Position numbers and translations under genes: made by a program. DNA of 5,050 nucleotides, taken from contig CAJKZL010000275.1 of assembly GCA_905204385.1 (NCBI GenBank), positions 1 to 5,050 on the forward strand, written 5' to 3'. Source of the DNA: an uncultured Odoribacter sp. Lineage in GTDB: Bacteria; Bacteroidota; Bacteroidia; Bacteroidales; Marinifilaceae. Each line of letters opens with the position of its first letter. The first letter of the stretch is position 1. The notes under the pieces are model-generated. The model worked only from the letters and a program-made list of their open reading frames with translations. It was not told the origin of the DNA and did not search any database. Below are positions 1 through 5,050 of the stretch, one piece after another.

Positions 1-51
1 ACAATCGTTTATCGTTCATGAAGTGACCGAAGGGCACTCATCGTTACATTA

Positions 52-651
52 ATGTTGGAAATTGTTCCAAAATTAATCGAACGTTTTTGGGGTATGTATG
101 ATTCTGATTTGGATGTGATCGAGGAGATGAGGAAAGGGAAGCTACAAGCTTTTCGGGAGTTATACGTACGTTATTCGGATATGATCTATCGGCATATTTT
201 GGCACGTGTAAATTCTTCTTTTGATGCCGACGATATTTTTCAGGACTTTTTTATAAAACTTTGGGAGAAACGGGAAAGTTTCCGGGTAACTACCAATGTA
301 AAGGCTTATCTTTTAGTGGCGCTCCGACACCATATCTTAAATACTATCAAAGAGCAGCAAATCCGCCGGAAATATCAGGAAGCTTCTGCGGCTACTACAG
401 ACGAAGCCGACGATTATACCTGGGTGAAAATATCGTCCGATGATTTAAAGTTGCGTTTGAGGGAAGTGGTGGAGAAATTCCCTCCCCGTCTGAAAACGGT
501 GTATATCCTCAGCCGCGAACAAAACCTGTCGGTCCGTGAAATAGCCGAAAGACTTGCCGTTTCTGAACAAACCGTCAAAAATCAATTGACGGAAATACTT
601 CGAAGATTAAAAAATGAGATGAAAAATAAAAATTTTATACTTTTCATATAG
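52..651 (+). CDS. ECF-family RNA polymerase sigma factor (FecI-like)
   Basis: This is an extracytoplasmic-function sigma factor that would direct RNA polymerase to target promoters, probably including that of the receptor gene downstream. Sigma region 2 spans about residues 34-103, with the core-binding segment DADDIFQDFFIKLWE at 58-72. Region 4 spans about 136-190, with a helix-turn-helix around LSVREIAERLAVSEQTVK (159-176) for -35 recognition. There is no region 1 or 3, as expected for ECF factors. The 199-residue length is normal to slightly long. The start is uncertain: an in-frame ATG at 94 would give 185 residues and a more typical N-terminus, about 19 residues before the conserved AFRELY. 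An in-frame TGA at 19-21 excludes any start further upstream. The tail after region 4 (KNKNFILFI) is unusually hydrophobic and A/T-rich. It is followed 46 bases later by a FecR gene, its likely regulator. The family assignment is secure; the regulon is inferred. Confidence 0.95.
   Translation: MLEIVPKLIERFWGMYDSDLDVIEEMRKGKLQAFRELYVRYSDMIYRHILARVNSSFDADDIFQDFFIKLWEKRESFRVTTNVKAYLLVALRHHILNTIKEQQIRRKYQEASAATTDEADDYTWVKISSDDLKLRLREVVEKFPPRLKTVYILSREQNLSVREIAERLAVSEQTVKNQLTEILRRLKNEMKNKNFILFI
55..70. repeat. Short inverted repeat at the sigma gene 5' end
   Basis: TTGGAA and TTCCAA form a perfect 6-base inverted repeat separated by four bases. It is coding if translation starts at 52, but becomes leader or operator-like sequence if translation starts at 94. 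The right arm overlaps CCAAAA (67-72), which could instead pair with TTTTGG (85-90), so two mutually exclusive weak hairpins are possible. A repeat this short can occur by chance, so any function is speculative. Confidence 0.3.
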
Positions 652-668
652 TACTACCTATCTTCCGG

Positions 669-694
669 ATTTGTCTTAATAGAAAGAGACAAAT
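669..694 (+). promoter_or_regulatory. Hairpin in the fecR leader, just before its start codon
   Basis: Bases 669-677 pair with 686-694 to give a 9-base-pair stem (core TTTGTCT/AGACAAA, one G-U pair at the loop end) with an 8-base A-rich loop. The stem ends three bases before the ATG of the anti-sigma gene and fills more than half of the 46-base gap after the sigma gene. Translation in Bacteroidetes is helped by unstructured A/T-rich sequence around the start, so a stem here could lower or modulate FecR synthesis relative to the sigma factor. The pairing is seen directly; the regulatory role is inferred. There is no U-run after it, so a simple terminator is unlikely. Confidence 0.5.
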
Positions 695-697
695 TTT

Positions 698-1813
698 ATG
701 GAAACTCATCATCTGAAGGTCTTATTGAAAAAATACCGGGAGAACCGCTGTACTCCGGACGAGATGGCGGAACTGACGGATTGGTACGATCGGTTTGACG
801 GTGAAGCCGACAAAATAGCGCCTGTTCCTGAAGAGAAACTGGAGACGCTCTACCGGCAGATTACACAGAATATCGTTCGGCAGAATAGTGAACGCCGTAT
901 TTATGTGCGGACCCGGAAATTGTTTGCTGTTGCAGTTGTAGTGTTGTTACTGCTGGGTACAGGACTGTATTTCACTTTTCATTTCGGTATGCCCGCAAGC
1001 GGAGAAATGATCGCTCCGGGTCGTTATCAGGCAGAGTTGATTTTGAGCGACGGTTCCTCTCTGGCTTTGGACAGCACAACGACAGTGACCGAAACAAACG
1101 GGGCCCTGATTAAGGAACAGTCTCAGGCTGTTCTGGATTATTCCCGTTTGACTACGCAGAAGCCTGGAACCATGAATACGATAAAGGTTCCTCTGGGCGG
1201 AGAATATAGTGTGATCCTTTCGGATGGAAGTCAGGTGTGGCTCAATTCCGGTTCCAGTTTAAAATATCCAGTGGTCTTCGATGAAAATAATAGAGAGGTA
1301 TTTTTGACAGGAGAAGGATTTTTTAAGGTCACTCCTTCGGCTGTTCCTTTTTGGGTGAAAACAACCCGCTTGGACGTGAAAGTGTTGGGCACTTCGTTTA
1401 ACGTATCGGCTTATGAGGAAGACGGAAAGATAAGTACGGCTTTGGTATCGGGCAGCATTGAAGTATCCGGAGAACATTTTTCCCAAGCGTATCGGATCAC
1501 TCCGGGACATATTCTTACCTATTCGAAAAATAGCGGAGAGGTATCGGTGGCGGAATGCGATACAGAAATTTATACTTCCTGGTTGCTGGGTGAGTTTAAA
1601 TTCAGGGATATGAGGCTCGGAGATATCATGAAAAAACTGAACCGCTGGTATAATTGTACCATTATATATGACGATCCGGCATTGCAGGAATTGCGTTTCA
1701 GCGGTGCTGCCGAAAAAGACCGCCCTGTCTATTATTTGCTGGATATGATAGAAACGATTACAGACGTGCGTTTTGAGATTGCAGGAGGACAAATCTTTGT
1801 TAAGCATAAATAA
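698..1813 (+). CDS. FecR-family anti-sigma factor, inner-membrane signal transducer
   Basis: This protein would hold or activate the adjacent sigma factor in response to the outer-membrane receptor. Residues 1-70 form a charged cytoplasmic segment with the FecR-type N-terminal pattern (LLKKYRENRCTPDEMAELTDWY, in two parts: 9-20 and 21-30). A single transmembrane helix lies at about 74-95 (core VAVVVLLLLGTGLYF starting near 77). The periplasmic FecR domain spans about 162-256, with characteristic LSDGSQVWLNSGSSLKYP (174-191), VFLTGEGFFKV (201-211) and VKVLGTSFNV (227-236). The C-terminal domain at about 298-369 (FKFRDMRLGDIMKKLNRWYN) matches the DUF4974/FecR_C domain found in Bacteroidetes members. 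The 371-residue length is normal and the protein appears complete. The start at 698 is the first reasonable ATG after the sigma stop. Position between a sigma gene and an STN-bearing receptor fits the FecI-FecR-FecA arrangement. The family is certain; partner specificity is inferred from adjacency. Confidence 0.96.
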   Translation: METHHLKVLLKKYRENRCTPDEMAELTDWYDRFDGEADKIAPVPEEKLETLYRQITQNIVRQNSERRIYVRTRKLFAVAVVVLLLLGTGLYFTFHFGMPASGEMIAPGRYQAELILSDGSSLALDSTTTVTETNGALIKEQSQAVLDYSRLTTQKPGTMNTIKVPLGGEYSVILSDGSQVWLNSGSSLKYPVVFDENNREVFLTGEGFFKVTPSAVPFWVKTTRLDVKVLGTSFNVSAYEEDGKISTALVSGSIEVSGEHFSQAYRITPGHILTYSKNSGEVSVAECDTEIYTSWLLGEFKFRDMRLGDIMKKLNRWYNCTIIYDDPALQELRFSGAAEKDRPVYYLLDMIETITDVRFEIAGGQIFVKHK

Positions 1814-1814
1814 A

Positions 1815-1840
1815 GACAGGGAGCTCTCACCCTCCCTGTC
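1815..1840 (+). terminator. Hairpin directly after the fecR stop, terminator-like without a U-run
   Basis: GACAGGGAG (1815-1823) and CTCCCTGTC (1832-1840) form a perfect 9-base-pair, GC-rich stem with an 8-base loop, starting one base after the fecR stop codon. The position fits a terminator or a partial attenuator between the regulatory pair and the receptor gene. The bases that follow (CGATCATAAACTTTC) contain no U-run, so it does not meet the usual intrinsic terminator pattern. It could instead be an mRNA 3'-end stabiliser or a processing signal. The pairing is clear; the role is uncertain. Confidence 0.55.
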
Positions 1841-1852
1841 CGATCATAAACT

Positions 1853-1889
1853 TTCATAACTGAAGCCATGGTAGACCTTTAGTTATGAG
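1853..1889 (+). promoter_or_regulatory. Long hairpin in the receptor gene leader
   Basis: Bases 1854-1865 pair with 1877-1888 over 12 base pairs (core CATAACT/AGTTATG, one internal G-U at 1862/1880), with a possible extra U-G pair at 1853/1889. The 11-base loop contains the palindrome CCATGG. The stem ends 25 bases before the chosen receptor start at 1915 and buries an alternative in-frame ATG at 1885, which favours 1915 as the real start. As DNA it could be an operator; as RNA it could be a leader structure or attenuator for the receptor. No U-run follows it. The structure is seen directly; function is inferred. Confidence 0.55.
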
Positions 1890-1914
1890 TATTACTAAAT
1901 CTAACCTCAAATTT

Positions 1915-4900
1915 ATGGAAAAAAAACGTAAAACTAAAATGCTGAGAGACATGAGAAATCTCTTGCTCTTTATTTTGCTTTCGGCTTCGAGCGTTTGGGC
2001 GAAAAATGGGTTGGCCCAGGAGACGCATCTGACGTTGGAACTGAAGAATGTTGCTTTGGAACAAGTGTTTGAAGAAATTCGCCGGCAAGGTCGGGTCGAG
2101 TTTATTTATAATACGGGAGTGGTCGATGTAAATGAGAAGGTGTCTGTCAGTAAGCATAATTGTCCTCTTTCCGAAATTTTGAACGAAGTATTGGGTGATA
2201 AATACGTTTATCTGATACAGGATCGGTATATAATGATCCGGCAAAAAGAAGCGGCTATTCCTCAGAAACAGGCGAAAATCAAAGAGTTAAAAGGAAGGGT
2301 GCAGGATATCCATGGAGAACCCTTGCCTGGGGTTACGGTTGTGATAAAAGGGTCTACTCACGGAGTTTCTACCGACCAGAACGGAGAATTTAAGCTGATG
2401 ACTACCGAAGGTATTGTTCCGGTATTAAGGTTTTCTTTTGTCGGTATGACAACGGTAGAGAAGGTCTGGGATGATAAGAATGTGGTGGTGACGATGAATG
2501 AAGATGTCACTATGCTCGAAGAAGCAACAGTGACGACCGGATATCAGGTGATCGACCGTAAGCGGATGACCGGAGCCGTGGAGACGGTTACAGCGAAGAG
2601 CATCGAGAATCGGGGATATGCTTCGGTGGGTGACGTATTGCGTGGCGCCTTGGCCGGAGTGAGTACCCGTAATATTTCCGGTAAACCGGGTGCATTGCCG
2701 GAAATAAGGGTACGGGGATTGAATTCTTTGCATGGGGATATGAACCCGATTTGGATTGTCGACGGGGTACGCTTTTATGGTAATCTGAATGACCTGTCAC
2801 CTGAAGATATCCAGAGCATAACCGTATTGAAAGATGCTGCAGCCGCTGCCATTTACGGATCCGAAGCTGCCAACGGAGTGATTGTCGTGACCCTTAAACG
2901 CGGACAGAATGGAAATGCTTCTATCCGTATCAATTCCAATTTTTCTTTTGATGTGGCTCCGAAAAATAAACTGGATCTGATGAATTCGGAAGAGAAGATT
3001 GCTTTTGAAAGGAGTCTGTATGAAGATTTCCCCAATCAGCATTCCGGAGGAAGGGTATTCAATCTTTTAAAGTGGGCGGATATCGGTAAAATATCCCGGG
3101 AAGAAGCTGAAACGGAAATCCAGCGCCTGAGTAAAATCAATACCGATTGGTATGACGTGATTTTCCGGACCGCTTTTTCACACAATCATAATATTTCGCT
3201 TTCCGGCGGAAATGACAGAACCAATTACTATCTCTCCTTGAATTTTCAGCGGACCGAGGGAATTATACCGACAAATGTATATACCAATTGGGGCGGGTCG
3301 ATCCGGGTGTCGCACAATTTTAATCCCAGATTGAAAATCAGTTTCGACCTCACTTCTAAAATCCGTAAGGATAAAGATTCTGAATCTTCCGTGAATCCTA
3401 TTCGTTATGCGACTTATGCCAATCCTTACGAGCAGCCCTATGATGAGGAGGGAAATCTGGAATACGACCGTTCTTATGCTTCCGAACTGAGTTCGTTAAA
3501 GGATGGTTATAAATACGATTTCAATATCCTGGACGAGATGCGTAGGAATACTTCTATCACGAGTGCCTATGATAATATGATGTCGCTCAAATTTGAAGTA
3601 AAAATTTTGCCCGGCTTGAAATTTACGACGATGGGCAGCGTTTATAACAGTTCTACGAATAATGAGAGGATTCTGGATCCCGGTTCGTATACCAATAAGA
3701 TGGCGGCCTGGGTCGGAGGAGCTTACAACGAACTTCCGGATGAATTGAATAAAGGTACCCTGAGCGAATCGGACGGTCGCACGATGGGATTAAGCTGGAG
3801 GAATAATCTGGAATATACGAAGGCAGTCCAGGAGAAACATTTTATGACCCTTTTCCTGGGGCATGAGGTGGGAGAACATAAAGGCCGGAGCAATTTCGCC
3901 AGTTACCCGGAATATGATCCGGAAAAAGGCTTGATCGGCGTACCCGAAGTGGACGGATGGGAATATATGGCTTCGCGGATCAAGAATTTGCTGGACGTAT
4001 CGGAGAGTCAAAGCCGGAACGTGTCTTTTTTTGCTTCCGGTTCTTATAGTTTTATGGATCGTTATGTGGTGGCCGGGAGTATCCGTTTGGACGGGGCTGA
4101 TATTATCGGTACGGAGAACCGTTTTTCGCCTCTGTGGAATGCCAGTTTGAAATATAATCTGCATAACGAAAATTTCCTGAAGGAAAGAGAGTGGCTGAAT
4201 GAGCTGGCTTTTCGCTTTTCTTACGGATATACCGGGAGTATCGATAAAAATGCCCTGCCTTTCGGCGTGATGACTTTTTTGACTACCGATGAATATTATG
4301 GAGAAAATATTCCCACAGTGATCACTCCTAAAAATCCCTCCGTGAAATGGCAGAAAAAACAGGACCGTAGTTGGGGGTTTGATGTGGCTTTATGGCAATA
4401 TAAGGTAAGGGCAACGGTGAATTATTATAATAATGTGACCCGGGATTTGCTCGACCAGAGGAATCTGCCGATTTCTGTTGGCGTGAACAATGTGAAATGT
4501 AATATTTCCTCCATACGGAATTATGGCTGGGAGTTTTCGTTTTCAACACGTATGGGCAAGGACGACGGTCTTTCCTGGCATGCTTCTTTGAATATGGCGG
4601 TGAACAAAAGTAAAGTACTTGAGTCTTATTATAAAAGCAGGGAAGCTCTTCCTATTTATGCCGATTCGACCGAACCGGTGGAAGGCGAAAGTACCCATTC
4701 CTGGATTGGCTATCGTTTTGCAGGCATAGATCCGCGGACGGGACATACCCTGGCTTTTGTGGATAATAGCAACAGGGAAACGCCTATCGGTTTTCAGCGG
4801 GAAGATGGTAGCTGGGTGCTCGATATGGACGATGCAAATACTTCCGAAAAACGAATATATCAGAATTTGGGAAATAGTTATCCGCCGGTTTCCGGTGGTT

Positions 4901-5050
4901 TCAACGCCGGAGTGTCGTGGAAGGGAATATCCCTGGATGCCAGCTTTTCTTTTATGGCGAGACATAAAATTCCTTCGTCTTATTTTGCTTCTTCCGGAGG
5001 CGGGTCGTTTTCCTCATCCTATCAGAATATGTTTCGCAAGGAAGCTTCCC
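1915..5050 (+). CDS. SusC/RagA-family TonB-dependent outer-membrane receptor with STN domain (3' partial)
   Basis: This is a TonB-linked outer-membrane transporter and signal transducer, open to the window edge after 1045 residues with no stop or frameshift seen. In order: a signal peptide at 1-29 (basic start, then LLLFILLSASSVWA, with cleavage after A29 or possibly A34); an STN domain at about 36-110 (LTLELKNVALEQVFEEIRRQ); a carboxypeptidase-regulatory-like domain at about 123-195 (LKGRVQDIHGEPLPGVTVVI); a TonB-box-like EEATVTTGY at 202-210; a plug at about 215-330 with PEIRVRG, PIWIVDGV, LSPEDIQSITVLKDAAAAA and IYGSEAANGVIVVTLKRG; then beta-barrel. Family members with an STN domain are usually somewhat longer, so probably only the last barrel strands are missing. 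The STN domain is the part that talks to FecR, matching the upstream pair. The start at 1915 is preferred over in-frame ATGs at 1885 (inside a hairpin) and 1939 or 1951 (which shorten the basic n-region). The substrate cannot be deduced; a SusD partner is expected downstream but not seen. Confidence 0.95.
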   Translation, partial: MEKKRKTKMLRDMRNLLLFILLSASSVWAKNGLAQETHLTLELKNVALEQVFEEIRRQGRVEFIYNTGVVDVNEKVSVSKHNCPLSEILNEVLGDKYVYLIQDRYIMIRQKEAAIPQKQAKIKELKGRVQDIHGEPLPGVTVVIKGSTHGVSTDQNGEFKLMTTEGIVPVLRFSFVGMTTVEKVWDDKNVVVTMNEDVTMLEEATVTTGYQVIDRKRMTGAVETVTAKSIENRGYASVGDVLRGALAGVSTRNISGKPGALPEIRVRGLNSLHGDMNPIWIVDGVRFYGNLNDLSPEDIQSITVLKDAAAAAIYGSEAANGVIVVTLKRGQNGNASIRINSNFSFDVAPKNKLDLMNSEEKIAFERSLYEDFPNQHSGGRVFNLLKWADIGKISREEAETEIQRLSKINTDWYDVIFRTAFSHNHNISLSGGNDRTNYYLSLNFQRTEGIIPTNVYTNWGGSIRVSHNFNPRLKISFDLTSKIRKDKDSESSVNPIRYATYANPYEQPYDEEGNLEYDRSYASELSSLKDGYKYDFNILDEMRRNTSITSAYDNMMSLKFEVKILPGLKFTTMGSVYNSSTNNERILDPGSYTNKMAAWVGGAYNELPDELNKGTLSESDGRTMGLSWRNNLEYTKAVQEKHFMTLFLGHEVGEHKGRSNFASYPEYDPEKGLIGVPEVDGWEYMASRIKNLLDVSESQSRNVSFFASGSYSFMDRYVVAGSIRLDGADIIGTENRFSPLWNASLKYNLHNENFLKEREWLNELAFRFSYGYTGSIDKNALPFGVMTFLTTDEYYGENIPTVITPKNPSVKWQKKQDRSWGFDVALWQYKVRATVNYYNNVTRDLLDQRNLPISVGVNNVKCNISSIRNYGWEFSFSTRMGKDDGLSWHASLNMAVNKSKVLESYYKSREALPIYADSTEPVEGESTHSWIGYRFAGIDPRTGHTLAFVDNSNRETPIGFQREDGSWVLDMDDANTSEKRIYQNLGNSYPPVSGGFNAGVSWKGISLDASFSFMARHKIPSSYFASSGGGSFSSSYQNMFRKEAS

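Noticed and set aside
4..45. Three copies of ATCGTT (4-9, 11-16, 40-45) upstream of the sigma gene
   Set aside because: Six-base units with irregular spacing are weak evidence for an operator, and the left flank is cut by the window edge.
261..443. 60-codon open frame on the + strand inside the sigma gene
   Set aside because: It is out of frame within the conserved region 2 to linker part of the sigma factor and has no recognisable features.
638..645. Possible Bacteroides -7 promoter element (TACTTTTC against TAnnTTTG) before fecR
   Set aside because: The last base mismatches and no TTTG-like -33 element is found at the right distance. The A/T-rich context makes chance matches likely.
1259..1807. 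182-codon open frame on the - strand opposite fecR
   Set aside because: It lies entirely antisense to a clear FecR coding sequence, shows no recognisable domain, and its low-complexity, Phe/Ile/His/Arg-rich composition is typical of an antisense shadow.
1841..1914. Search for a receptor promoter in the fecR-receptor gap
   Set aside because: TAAACTTT at 1847-1854 resembles the -7 element but the spacing is off by one, and no paired -33 element is seen. The target sequence of this ECF factor is unknown, so no promoter can be called.
1885..1914. Alternative receptor start at ATG 1885, adding ten residues (MSITKSNLKF)
   Set aside because: This ATG is inside the 3' arm of the leader hairpin. The start at 1915 gives a standard basic n-region followed by the hydrophobic core of the signal peptide.
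1879..4965. Several - strand open frames of 60-140 codons under the receptor gene
   Set aside because: All are antisense to a continuous receptor reading frame with recognisable domains. None has family motifs, and they overlap each other in different frames.

Overview
The window looks like a chromosomal piece of a Bacteroidota genome, most likely order Bacteroidales. The evidence is the gene set itself: an ECF sigma factor, a FecR anti-sigma factor with the C-terminal domain typical of this phylum, and a SusC/RagA-type TonB-dependent receptor. The gene starts are A/T-rich and lack convincing Shine-Dalgarno sequences, which is also usual for the phylum. Base composition looks intermediate by eye and is not diagnostic. 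No genus can be assigned from the sequence alone.

Layout, all on the + strand: positions 1-51 are a short leader in which I see no convincing promoter. Positions 52-651 encode the ECF sigma factor (a second plausible start is 94). Positions 652-697 are a 46-base gap with a hairpin that ends three bases before the next start. Positions 698-1813 encode the membrane-spanning FecR anti-sigma factor. Positions 1814-1914 are a 101-base gap holding two separate hairpins, one directly after the fecR stop and one in the leader of the next gene. Position 1915 to the window edge is a SusC/RagA outer-membrane receptor, open at its 3' end, with a signal peptide, an STN signalling domain, a carboxypeptidase-regulatory-like domain, a plug and most of a beta-barrel. 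No gene is supported on the - strand; its open frames are antisense shadows of these three genes.

How they work together (inference from the known FecA-FecR-FecI logic and its Bacteroidetes equivalents): the receptor binds an unidentified ligand at the outer membrane, and its periplasmic STN domain contacts the periplasmic part of FecR. FecR then relays the signal through its single transmembrane helix to the cytoplasmic sigma factor, which is expected to activate the receptor gene and whatever follows it. A SusD-like lipoprotein and substrate-processing enzymes would normally lie just beyond the right edge, so the substrate cannot be named here.

The gene content is a well-known type of system. 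The less ordinary part is the RNA-level architecture: both gene junctions carry strong perfect or near-perfect inverted repeats, two of them placed close to start codons. This could set different expression levels of sigma factor, anti-sigma factor and receptor.
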